The notes under the pieces are model-generated. The model made no database searches and was not told where the DNA came from. It saw nothing but the letters and a program-made list of their open reading frames with translations. Below are positions 22,163-32,355 of a stretch of DNA of 64,000 bases, one piece after another (positions within the stretch are counted from its first letter, which is position 1; each line of letters begins with the position of its first letter). Both the position numbers and the translations under genes were made by a program. The stretch comes from Ichthyophis bannanicus (lineage: Eukaryota; Chordata; Amphibia; Gymnophiona; Ichthyophiidae), in the NCBI GenBank assembly GCA_033557465.1, contig CM066045.1:128919596-128983595 (forward strand), given 5' to 3'.

Positions 22163-22260
22163 TTGAGGTGCTTACAATGTGAGACAGTTGCTTGGCAGGT
22201 TGGAGAGACTGTCTGTGGTTTCATGGTCTTCTGTTTGGCCAAGTCCAGTCTGAAGCTTCA
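22163..22260 (+). pseudogene. Possible Ly6/uPAR-like exon relic
   Basis: The frame reads LRCLQCETVAWQVGETVCGF then MVFCLAKSSLK, which has the CxxC opening and GETVxC...VFC spacing of the first half of an LU domain. An expected third cysteine is replaced (W in VAWQV) and the upstream AG junction does not give the phase-1 entry of a Ly6 exon. It could be a decayed paralogue of the gene at 15652-19169 or chance. Confidence 0.25.
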
Positions 22261-22755
22261 GGAAGTACAGGGTTTATATGTACCAGGAACATCAAAGTGG
22301 CTCATTGGCCCAGTTGATTATGGGACTTTGGTATATGTACAATTTATTATATTACACACTATGGAGCTGGATACTTCTGCTTGCTCTTTACTCAGTTTTC
22401 TGGCTGCTTTTGGAGACCTTTCATCTTCTCTCTTGACGCCAGTCCACATCCTGCTGGTCTCATCTTCTCACATTGCTGCCTGCATCTACCTCATGTATTC
22501 TTTCATCAGATGCGAAGGTCTCCCATGGTGCTGGCTGCAGTAGAGTTAAGACTATATGATGTGCTGTAGGCTATAGAGAGTCATGTGAAAAGCCCATGGA
22601 GCTCAACATATTGTCTTGTGATTGGGATTGACCACTATCAAAGTAGCTGGCAAGATCCCAAAGAGTCAATGTTACTCATTGCCAGGGATAAGTGATGGGG
22701 CCAAATGTACATTGCTCATAATGACTTATGGACTTTTCTGACCAAACTCATCTGA
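22261..22755. other. No feature recognised
   Basis: The plus-strand frame of 22163-22543 continues through here without domain features. Confidence 0.3.
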
Positions 22756-22965
22756 ACGCCTTTTATTTATTTACGTATGTGTCTATGTGCACTTACATCC
22801 AGAATCAAAGTGGTTTACATAGAACTTAATACAACATAAATTTACATGTAACAGAGTGTGACAGCTAACAGTTTGTACATAAAAACTTAATCACATTGTT
22901 TACAATTTTATACCCAGCAATACTAACTGCCTTAATCATATTCTCTGGTAAAAAATTGTCTACCT
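22756..22965 (-). mobile_element. LINE 3'-tail relic
   Basis: TTTTATTTATTTACG start, then a CATCCAGAATCAAAGTGGTTTACAT-type block and an A-rich 3' UTR, all on the minus strand. Same organisation as beta LINE 3' ends but more degenerate. Confidence 0.5.
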
Positions 22966-23305
22966 ATGGGTCGAGAGAAAAAAAATACGTTCTCAGAGTT
23001 GCAAAATAGGACTATGCAGGACACAGAAGATTTGGGCATAGAGGAGCAAAAGGGTTTTTTTCCCCATATGTGCCTACCCTATTATTCTCCACGTATTATT
23101 GCTCGATGTTCGTCGCTCTCGCAGAAGGTATCTGAAAGTTATGCAGAGTTTTCAGCGCTCGGATCACCTCTTTATCATGTTTGAGGCCCGCAGACAGGAG
23201 ACGCAGCCTCAAAGGCCTCCATTTCACACTGGATTAGATAGGCCATTGCTTTGGCATATTTGATAAAGGGCCGAGCTGTTCCTGTGGGCTTGAGCGCATT
23301 CTACT
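22966..23305. other. No feature recognised
   Basis: The short plus-strand frame 22966-23184 has no family motif. Confidence 0.3.
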
Positions 23306-23835
23306 TGTGCTCAGGCTTCGTCTTATTTATTTAACAAATTTTGATATACCATTTTCCTACAAGTTAACACTGTTTATATGGAACTGAAATTGATGCAGTG
23401 AACAGTTGAAAGGAACATTAAGAACAATTTACCATAAACATTAGGAACATTATAAATATGAACAGGGAACTAAGATCATTTTTATAGCACACTACATTTG
23501 CTCAAAGACATATGTAAAAACTATGTACAAAAGGAGGTAGGGGTTGGGAATATGAGAGTTGCAGGGTAGTGGGAACTCTTTGGGAGGAGGGTGGGGGATG
23601 AAGTGTCTCTTTCCAAATGGATATTCTGTACAGTAATTGGCGAGTGTCCCTGGAAGAAGTGGGTCTTTAGTTGTTTGTGAAAGTCTGTGGCTGATTTGAT
23701 ATTGCGAATAGAGGGGGGTTAGTGAATTCCAGAGGGTGGGTGTGCAGAGAGAGAATGCTCTTATTCTTGTGGCTTGCTTACAATTGCGAATATAGATATA
23801 TGTGAAGTTGCTTTTTGCATAGGTTATTGAGTTAG
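23306..23835 (-). mobile_element. L2-like LINE 3' fragment
   Basis: It starts with TTATTTATTTAACAAATTTT and the block ending GTTTATATGGAACTG (3' end on the minus strand). Further in, the minus strand near 23640-23720 reads an ALWNSLTPLYSQ-like stretch, recalling the C-terminal W-N-SLP block of LINE ORF2. Highly decayed. Confidence 0.5.
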
Positions 23836-24205
23836 CTATTTAGATGTCCAGGGCACAACGTGTTTAGTTCCACTGGTAATTTCCAAAAGCCTCTGCGGAA
23901 TACAGAGCCATTTGTAAAACACGAAGGACTCTCAAGTTGAGCAGGAGCGGCAATTATACAGAGCTGCACATAGATAAAGGGCAGTGTCCCTCGGCAGCTT
24001 CCACAAATAAATACTGGCACCTAGGTCTAGTTAGACGTTAGAATTTTGTGAAATTGGCTAAGTGGTGATAATTAACCTTGGAAGTCTCAAAAAAGTGTAA
24101 TTCTTGACTCAAAAGTAAAACCAAAAAACCCCATAGAATTAGGGAAAGCTATTCCTTTGATCAGCCATGTAAAGTCCCTGCTGAAATGAGCACTTTTTAT
24201 TTATC
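23836..24205. other. No feature recognised
   Basis: No repeat, exon or ORF of interest. Confidence 0.3.
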
Positions 24206-24497
24206 CAGTGGGAGGAGTGGCCTAGTGGTTGGGGCAAGTTACCTCAGGCCAGAAGGTCAGGGGTTCAAATCCCACTAGAGGACAGCAACATTGGTCTGGA
24301 AGGACTGGGATTTCTAGTCCTATAGGCACTCCTTGTGGTCTTGGGCAAGCCACTTAACCCTCCGTTGCCCATGTTCCCTGTAAGTAGTAGTGTATGTGTC
24401 TCATATCCCCTCATGTTAAATGTATCCCCCAATTGTGTTGTGACCACTTTGATTGAAAGATAAGGTGGTATACAAAGCTGTCTAAATAAATAAATAC
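24206..24497 (+). mobile_element. SINE-L copy
   Basis: Head GGAGGAGTGGCCTAGTGGTT, B-box region GGGTTCAAATCCCACTAG, core CTTGGGCAAGCCACTTAACC, and tail AAGGTGGTATACAAAGC with TAAATAAATAAAT. Nearly collinear with the copy at 7741-8050. Confidence 0.8.
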
Positions 24498-24834
24498 CTT
24501 GTGCTGGTGCAGATGCCAGTGGGGAAATTTGTGTACATAGATGTGTTCCCATTGTAAAAGTGGTAAAATATGTGCAAATATTTGGCCTGTCCTAAAACAC
24601 TTGCACTATGCTCCTTTGAAATCTCTGTGTCCTGACCATCTCCATATGCTCATAAGAACTTTCCAAAACCCCCATTTATAAGTGTAGCTGGTCTATGTGG
24701 GTAAATGCTGCCGTTCACATGTTCAGATGCCTTCAAAATGATCCCTATGCTGTCGATTGACCTCTTTTGGCTGGAAGAGATACTCTACTGACACCGTTTC
24801 CTTAGGTACCACAGGATAATGGAGTACAGTGAGA
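24498..24834. other. No feature recognised
   Basis: Mixed sequence between a SINE and a LINE fragment. Confidence 0.3.
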
Positions 24835-25680
24835 TCTCGGCTGCATGTGCGCTGCCCCTAGCAGCCTTCCCCTTTCCTTTTCTCTCTCTTTTGTCTTTAC
24901 ACTTTCCCCTGCAACCCCTGTCTCTTCTCTCCCTCTCTTGTGGCCCATTCCTCTCTCCTTCTGCTCTTGCCACCCTCCTGCTCACTCTTGTTATCTCCCG
25001 CATTGATTTCGCCAACTCGATCTTTTCCGGTATCTCTAAATTCCAATTATCACGACTCCAGCGTATCCAGAATACTGCAGCCCGCCTCATATCACACTCA
25101 TCCCCTAGAGACCACATTACCCCTCTCCTCTTCCGCCTTCATTGGCTTCCCGTTTCCTTTCGTATCCGCTTCAAGCTACTTACGCTCACTCATAAGGCTC
25201 TCCACACCTCCACACCTCAGTACCTATCCGACCTCATCCACTTTCACACTCCTAGGCACACCCCTCGCTCCTTCCATCTCAACCGTCTTGCACTTCCCTC
25301 CCCTTCACTTGCTCATCTCCAGTCCACCCGCTCCTCAGCTTTTTTTTTCACAGGTCCAGCTCTATGGAACTCCCTACCTACCCCTCTCCGTCTAGAGCCC
25401 CGTCACACCACCTTTAAACAAGCCCTGAAGACCTACCTCTTTTCCCTCGCCTTCAACTTACCTCTCCCTTAGCCTCCCCTCTCCCTTGCTGTCTACCCCT
25501 CCTCATGTTTCTGTCTCCTTACCTTTCTCTCCTCTTTCTTTCATGAAAAATTGTAACTTCTTTTTCTGCTTCCAGCTCTCTACCTGCTCTACAACAAATT
25601 TATTTTAATTGTAAACCGCTCTGCCTATTACTGAAGGGCGGTCTAGAAAGTTAATAAACATAAACATAAACATAAACATC
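24835..25680 (+). mobile_element. L2-like LINE C-terminal fragment with ATAAAC tail
   Basis: The frame 24819-25472 runs from a pyrimidine-rich, probably shifted segment into SRIDFANSIFSGISKFQLSR, RDHITPLLFRLHWLPVSFRI, ALHTSTPQYLSDL and ALWNSLPTPLRLEP. These are in order the post-RT C-terminal blocks of L2-type ORF2. The 3' UTR ends TAAACCGCTCTGCC, GGCGGTCTAGAAAG and an ATAAAC repeat at about 25655-25680. It is a third LINE subfamily, distinct from alpha (TAG tail) and beta (TAAA tail). It is 5'-truncated, and the C-terminal 140 residues or so are uninterrupted. Confidence 0.75.
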
Positions 25681-25689
25681 TTCTGACCC

Positions 25690-27240
25690 TTTCCCCTTCC
25701 TCTCCGTTGCCTTCAGAGCTCTAGCTCTCCACCCAGGCTCTTCCCCCTCCATGAACTAAAAAAAATCATAAATCCTAAAACACAAAGATAAGGAAAGGCC
25801 TGGTGAAAGCAATACTAGTGCTGCCGTTGCTTGTACGTTTGATAGACATAAAGAAGAAGGCATTTAAAGCGCAGTCAGAAACCATCATTTTTGCTATAAC
25901 TGCCCCTGCTAGGCCCTGTGCTGAGGAATGGACTGACAGTGACCGTGGAATAAGCTCTTTCATCTAGTAGGTACCATTTTTCACTATGTATATTTCCTAT
26001 TTTGGATCTCGGTTTTCTTGCAGGACCAGAGTTGAAATCAACAAATGTGATGTGGCTTTTACAGTGATTGGGAATATAGTAAGAGGTGAAATCTTCAAAC
26101 TGCTTTATGGTGGTGGAGGTGTGACCAGTCCTAGCTGACTGTGTTTGCCGCTGGGCTTGTTTCATTGCCACTGGCTCATTTGTTGATGTGACAGAATGTA
26201 CTCGAGGATGACGCAGCTCCACCTAATCTGCTTCTATCCAGATGTTGGTGGAAATACATGAGTCATGGGTACAGCAGCTGGTTTCTGCTTTCGGTGGAGG
26301 TTATTCATTCCATTCCTGGGACTGGCATTTGTATTTTTTGATTTGATTTGATTTATTGCCGTTCATAAAAACACCATGGTGGTTCAGAATAAAAGAGTAG
26401 TTGAAACAGTAACAAAGGATGGTATTCAGTAGTCTCAGGAGGGGAGCAGCTGCCTGCCTTTAACTCCAGTCATCCTCCAAGTCCTTAAAATTCAAAGCAA
26501 GCAAACTGCACTATGTTCTAGTGCAATGTTTTGTTAGAGATTTTCACGCATTGTTCTTGCTCCCCGATGCAGAAAGCAGGCAGCATGGGAAAACCGTGAA
26601 CAAAACCACTGTGCTAAAGTATAGCATGGTGGGCATGCTAATCACATGCAAAAGAAGGAGGTTTTAATTGCTCTTGATGTAAGAAACTGTGCTGCAACTT
26701 AGCACTTCGTTTAACATTGTATCTTACAACAGCTTTGGACAGGTATAAAGATGCAACAGGGAGCAAAAAGATCATCTGAGGTGATGTTTGGCACTTCACC
26801 TCAGATGAACAAGACAGATTCCCAATCATGAATCCCTCCCCCCTCCCCCCCAACGAACGTCCCCAAGATCCTTCCTAGTAGCCTAGTGACCCCTAGTTCC
26901 CTGCCTCAGAACCTCCCAAGAAATGTTCCTGGTAGGCTCATGACCCCTATCCCACCCCCAAACTCCTGGTACCTTTCTGATCCTCCATCCATACCTTAAC
27001 AGTTGTTGGGGCAGGAGTGATGTCCACATGCTGTATGCCCCTGTTCCAACATATTGGAAAATGGCAGCACCTGACCCAAAATGGTACATCCTGGGATTCA
27101 CCAGGTAGGGGTTGGTCTGCCATATAAGGCAAACATTGCCTAATATGGCAGAGTGACCCCTGGGTGCATCCTGGGATGCAAAGCACAGGATCAGCTATGT
27201 GAGAGGTGAAGTGTTAAGGTTTGAATAATATGCATTGCAC
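25690..27240. other. No gene established; one unassigned ORF and one LINE-tail relic
   Basis: The minus-strand frame 25875-26222 (115 aa) is preceded by an AG dinucleotide and reads without low complexity, but I recognise no domain and no partner exon. At 26336-26420 a TTTGA-repeat start followed by TTTATTGCCGTTCAT looks like a LINE 3' tail on the minus strand. 26883-27190 contains frames of no recognised family. Confidence 0.35.
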
Positions 27241-27244
27241 ACAG

Positions 27245-28005
27245 GGGGGATTAATTTTATATCAGGGCACCTAGATTTAGAGGGCAAGAAGGGGCCTCTT
27301 TTATACAGAGACATAGACACCTACATATTTATAAAATGCTAGCACAAATCCTGAAGCAGTTGTGCCTCGAGTGAAGGTGAGGAGATTATGCCTACTGTCA
27401 GGAAGGTGAAAACGTTAGCGTATACTTTCTGCGCATACCTACATAGTTTGTAAAATTTGGGGGGCATATCCAAAGAAGTAATGCACTTGGCAGACCTGCT
27501 ATAACCGTGTTACTCCCACTGTGTGGGACATTCAGCAGCACATATCCAGTTTCTGTTGCTGAAAGTCCCAAGGTTAAATGCTTAATGTTGGGGCATTCTG
27601 CGGGTGGAACAGGGGCTGCCCCAAGGTTTAGCCGTCAGCGGTGATATTGAGCTGCTGACTGGCTAAAGTTAGGACAAAAAAAAAAAGATGTCCTAATTTT
27701 AGCCTATTTAGCTGTCTGGGCAACCTGGATATTCAATGTTGCTGCATTGAATAAACAGGCAGTATTTAAAGCGGCGACAACCACCAGTTTTAATCGAGTT
27801 GGCTGCTACCGCTGAGCATGCTCCACTCCATGCGCAAATCGTGACTTCACCCATACTCTGAACTCTGCCCCTGTGCACACCTACTCTACAAGTGTGCATT
27901 GGCTTAACGCAGCATGTAGTTTTAGGCGTGACCTAATTGTATAAGATTCTATTTACATGCATAAAATACTCTTATACCCAAAAATGGTTTATAAAATTTT
28001 CTCGT
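27245..28005. mobile_element. MITE-rich segment (CATATTCAAAG family copy at about 27459-27790)
   Basis: The outer ends GGATTAATTTTATATCAGGG and TGGTTTATAAAATTTTCTCG resemble the 12344-type MITE termini. Nested inside, GGGGGGCATATCCAAAGAAG starts a copy of the element seen complete at 28606-28975, with shared blocks such as CATATCCAGTTTCTGTTGCT and GGTGATATTGAGCTGCTGAC. The right end of the nested copy is not clear. Confidence 0.4.
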
Positions 28006-28605
28006 GATGGGGTCTATAGAATGTTACCTGTCCAATTCCAAAGGGACTATCAACAGTCCCCTTGAAGAGAGTCTGCAGCCCAGAGTTCAGGGTTGAGAGG
28101 GCGTGGCTCACAGGAAGAGGTTAAGAATCCAACCGGCTTCAAGAGGGAGAGAGGTCCGTGGAGTCAGAGTCCTTCCAAGGCAAGTCCTGCAAAGGAGTTC
28201 TGAAGTAGGAACTTTAACTGGTGCTGGAGGAAGAGCTGGGAGAACCAGCTTGTGGAAGGTTAATAAGCTGGGACAGAAGTAAAGCTGTTTCGTTTTCCCT
28301 GAACTACCCCCTGGCCTGTTGTACAGAAAACTCCTTCGCACCGCACATCTTTTCTTTAGGCTCTGCAGACGTATTTCTCTCAGTATTAATCTTTAATACA
28401 AATCGAAGAGAAAAAGGACCATGGTGATCATTCACCCTTGTTTTTGAAAATAATCAGGGCATTATCCTTTTTATTGCAGGACCCACTCTTCAATCATTGG
28501 TCCTTACAAAAAACTCCTCCTCTACATAATTTACTTTTATTTCTAGTGTCTTTGTTTTTATTTCTATTCTGTTTATTAAGAATCAGAAAAGCCTTTAATA
28601 TTTCT
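28006..28605. other. No feature recognised
   Basis: Short frames at 28108-28341 (-) and 28221-28427 (+) lack family motifs. A G-run closes the segment at about 28607-28618. Confidence 0.3.
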
Positions 28606-28975
28606 TGGGGGGGGGGGGACCATATTCAGCAGCAGCGGCTAGACTAATTAAAGTCACTGCTGCTTTAATAAAACCCAAATATTCAGCGGTAGAGCATATC
28701 CAGTTTCCGCTGCTGAATATCCAGGTTTGCTGGACACCTGTGCTGCTCTCCAGTTCATGGTGATATTCAGCCACTAGCTGGTTAAAGTTAGAACAGCCAT
28801 ACACCTGTCTAGCTTTAACCAGCTATCGGTTTAGTGACTGAATATTGCTGCTAACCACCCATAGACCACCCTGATTTTAACGGGACATTTCCATGGTCTG
28901 TTGGGATAGTCAGCAGCACTGAATATCAGACTGTGCATATTTTAGCTGGCTAAAACGCTTTGAATATGCCCTCTT
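28606..28975. mobile_element. MITE, CATATTC...GAATATG family
   Basis: The left end is GGACCATATTCAGCAGCAGC and the right end GCTTTGAATATGCCCTCT (minus strand AGAGGGCATATTCAAAGC), giving imperfect inverted termini about 370 bp apart. The interior has several inverted TATTCAGC/GCTGAATA and AGCTGGTTAAAG/CTTTAACCAGCT pairs, so the whole element can fold. Related to 27459-27790. Confidence 0.5.
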
Positions 28976-29293
28976 AGAACTTCTCAGCCGATGGTGCTTA
29001 TTGTTCACACATATAACGCCCGATGGAGAACTTCATTTCACACACTGCTGCTTCGGGGTAATACTTCTCTGGAGACTCTCTGGTGACGTCCATGTTCAGG
29101 TTTCCACTGAAGATGTTCCAGCCTGTTGGAGCAGTGCTGCTGCTATGAATTTAGCAAAGCATGTAAAACCCTGCGGACATTATTTATTTATTTCTAACAC
29201 TTATATCCAGTTACATCTGCTATTTTGAGTATATTATATCACAACAAGACATTAAAGTAAAATAAATAAGCACAAAAAAATCAATTGAAAAGG
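28976..29293 (-). mobile_element. LINE 3'-tail relic (about 29181-29285) after unassigned sequence
   Basis: 28976-29180 holds nothing recognised. From 29181, TTATTTATTTATTTCTAACAC and ATATCCAGTTACATCTGC form a degenerate LINE 3' tail on the minus strand, adjoining the alpha2 3' end. Confidence 0.4.
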
Positions 29294-31946
29294 TATACTA
29301 CTACTACAACTTAGCACTTATATAGCGCCACGCACGCAGCGCTGTACAGGTAAACATACAGAGACAGTCCCTGCTCGTTAGAGTCATGCTCGTCCGAGCT
29401 TACAATCTAGCTGAGACAATACAGAGCAATAGTCAAATCGGTACAAAGCACCATATGGTCTTTACAATTCGGTCGTGAAAGTTAACGGGAGTCAGGTTGA
29501 GATAAGGGAAAGAAGTCAGGATCTGAAAGCGATAGTGAAGAGGTGGGTCTTCAGTCTGGATTTGAAGAGGGTCAAGGAGGGTGTTTGGCGTATAGACACA
29601 GGTAGGCTGTTCCAGGTGTGAGGTGCAGCAAGGTGAAAGGAGCGAAGTCGAGAATTAGAGGTGTGAGTGAAGGGCCTAGATAGGAGTAATTTGTTAGCAG
29701 AACGAAGTTCCCGAGAGGGGGTGAAAGGAGAAATAAGAGATGAGAGGTATTGAGGGGCTGCAGAGTGAATGCATTTATAGGTCAGCAGGAGAAGCTTGAA
29801 CTGGATGAGGAATTGGATGGGGAGCCAGTGAAGCGACTTGAGAAGAGGAGTAATGTGGGCATGGCGAGGCTGACGGGAGATTAGTCGAGCAGCATGATTT
29901 TGTATAGATTGAAGGGGAAGGAGATGGCTCACGGGAAGACCAGCAAGGAGTAGGTTGCAGTAGTTAAGGCGAGAGGAGATTAAGGAGTGGACAAGGGTAT
30001 TGGTAGTGTGTTCAGAAAGGAAGGGGCGGATTTTGCTAATGTTGTAGAGAAAGAAGAGACAGGTCTTAGTTATGTGCTGGATACGTGTGGAGAAGGAGAG
30101 AGAGGAGTCAAAGATAACCCCCAGATTGCGGGCCGAGGGAACAGGAAGGATCGTGGAACCATCAAGGAGACTGAGAAGGGGGGCAGAGGAGGGGAGGATT
30201 TGGGGGGAAAGACAAGGAGTTCAGTCTTGGACATGTTAAACTTCAAGCGGCGATGAGACATCCAGGCAGCAATGTCAGAAAGGCAGGCAGAGATCCTGGT
30301 CTGGATTTCTGGAGAGATATTAGGTGTAGAGAGGTAGATTTGGGAGTCGTCAGCATAGAGATGGTACTGAAAGCCATGGGAGGAGATAAGCGTGCCAAGG
30401 GATTGGGTATAGAAAGAGAAAAGGAGCGGACCCAGGACGGATCCCTGGGGTACACCAACATGGAGCAGAGTGGGAGATGAGGAGGAGCCACCAGAGCATA
30501 CACTAAAGGAGCAATGAGAGAGGTAGGAGGAGAACCATGATAGTACGGAGCCCCTGAAACCAAGCGTGGAGAGGAGAAGATTGTGGTCAACAGTTTCAAA
30601 TGCAGCGGAGAGGTCGAGAAGGATGAGGACTGAGAAAAGACCCTTAGATTTAGCCAGGAACAAGTCGTTGTAGACTTTTGTAAGAGCTGTTTCAGTGGAG
30701 TGTAGGGAACGGAAGCCGGATTGTAGAGGGTCCAGGAGGGCCTGGGAGGTGAGGAAGTCGAGGCAGCAGCAGTGGACTGCCCGTTCTAGTAGTTTAGATA
30801 TGAAGGGGAGGAGGGAGATGGGTCGATAGTTAGGACAGGTGGGATCAAGAGAGGGTTTCTTGAGGAGAGGTGTGACAACAGCATGTTTGAAGTCTATGGG
30901 GACAGTTGCAGTGGATAGTGAAAGGTTTAGAATATGAGAGATGGAGGGGACAACAGTGGGGGAGATGGGGAGAAGGAGAAGGTGAGTATAGGGTCAGAGG
31001 AACAGGTGGTGGGTTTGGAGGAGGAAAGAAGGAGTGTGGTTTCCTCTTCGGAGATCATAGGGATGGAGGAGAGGGTAGCAGGGGAAGTATGGATGGTGGG
31101 GAGGATAGAGGAGGGGGGCAGGTGAGGAAGTGGGGAATTGGAGGGTTATCTTGTGAATTTTATCGTGGAAGTAGTCGGCAAGGGTTTGGGCAGAAAGGGA
31201 GGGTGGGACCGGGGGCAGGGGCACCTTGAGGAGAGAATTGAGAGTATTAAAGAGGCGGCGAGGATCAGAGGTAAGGGAGTTAGTCAGATGGATGTAATAT
31301 TCTTGTTTGGCAAGTGCTATGGCTGACTGGAAAGAGCCAAGCATGAATGTGAAGTATAGAAGGTCTTCTGGGGAGCGGGACTTGGTCCAAGCACGTTCAG
31401 CAGAACAGGCACAGGTGCGTAAATAGCAGGTTGTGGATGAGAGCCATGGCTGGGGGGGGGGGGGGGGTAGAACGTCTGACAGGGCAAGGGGTGTGTGGGA
31501 CACACGTGTCAAGAGCCGAGGATAGTGCAGCATTATAAAGGAAACTGCTTCGTCAATGGATTTGGAGGACATAATGGAGGAAAGGGATGGGGAAATGGTG
31601 GAGGAGAGGGTCGAGGGATCAATATTATGAAGGTTTCTAGATAGGTTGGGGGAGAGAGGATGAGGTTGAGACCGCGGAAGCTGAAGATTAAAGGTTAAAA
31701 GGTGATGGTCTGATGAGGGAAGGATTAAGTTGCGGAGGTTTGAGGGGGAGGAATTAAAGAAGAGTATCAGGTCAAGGCAGTGGCCATGCAGGTGGGTGGG
31801 GGTAGTGGAGCACAATTGGAGGTCAAACGAGGAGGTGAGGGCGAGGAACTTTAAAGCGTAGGGATCGGAGGGGTTATCAATGTGGAAGTTAAAATCGCCA
31901 AGAATAAGAGTGGGGGAAGAGGGATCCATAAAGACGGAATGCCAGG
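29294..31946 (-). mobile_element. alpha-type LINE alpha2, 3' part (from mid-endonuclease to tail)
   Basis: Same family as 6640-10301, on the minus strand. It ends at 29294 with the TAG-trinucleotide tail, TATAGCGCC/CAGCGCTGTACAGG block and GAGACAGTCCCTGC block. It begins at 31946 inside the endonuclease (FDSWHSVFMDPSSPTLILGD), where beta2 is inserted. The rest of alpha2 lies at 34863-36640. The insertion order alpha2, then beta2, then CR1-a is read directly from the junctions. Confidence 0.85.
29516..31929 (-). pseudogene. alpha2 LINE ORF2 3' part (endonuclease end, RT, C-terminus), broken
   Basis: 30994-31929 encodes ILGDFNFHIDNPSDP, SSDHHLLTFNLQLP and the linker AERAWTKSRSPEDLLYFTFM. 30070-30663 encodes [20 protein letters not shown] (motif A, with D to E at FDT), [14 protein letters not shown] (motif B) and [15 protein letters not shown] (motif C). 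29516-29932 encodes QPRHAHITPLLKSLHWLPIQ and FHLAAPHTWNSLPVSIRQ. Frames shift between the three blocks and a G-run of about 17 lies at 31448-31466. The endonuclease N-terminal half is at 34863-35909. Confidence 0.82.
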
Positions 31947-32355
31947 AGTCAAAGTTTTATTTATTTATTTATTTATTTGTGTGCTTTTCTATACCGCCCC
32001 TTCCAGAGATCAGGGGCGGTTTACAAGGAACTTAAACAACAATATAACAAACAGTGAAATATTGCATTACATAGAACATTAGGTGAACATAAGAACTATG
32101 TTACAAGGAAACAAGGTGTAAATCAGTTACATAAGAACATAATGAAACATACAAACTATGTTACAAATAAACAATGCTTAAATTATTTACATGGTTGAAC
32201 AAAACTATTTATAATAGTTATTTGTAATCATATGTACAGTGTTGGGAGGAGGAATATTTAGAAATGGTTATTTAAGGAATTAGGATTCAGTGAATGGGGG
32301 GTATCAGAGATGGTTATAAGAAATGTTAACAAAAATGAGTCTAGAATTAGGTGGG
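31947..32355 (-). mobile_element. beta-type LINE beta2, 3' UTR part
   Basis: Minus-strand 3' end: an A-rich UTR, then the CCGCCCCTGATCTCTGG / GGGGCGG pairing block, GTATAGAAAAG and TAAATAAATAAATAAA, meeting alpha2 at 31946. The coding part of the same insertion is at 34076-34862, on the other side of CR1-a. Confidence 0.75.

Noticed and set aside
25875..26222. 115-aa minus-strand ORF preceded by an AG, possible exon
   Set aside because: No recognisable domain, no partner exon and no clear donor; kept only as unassigned sequence.
28060..28430. Possible LTR-retrotransposon piece
   Set aside because: No paired LTRs, primer-binding site, protease, RT or integrase motif could be found.
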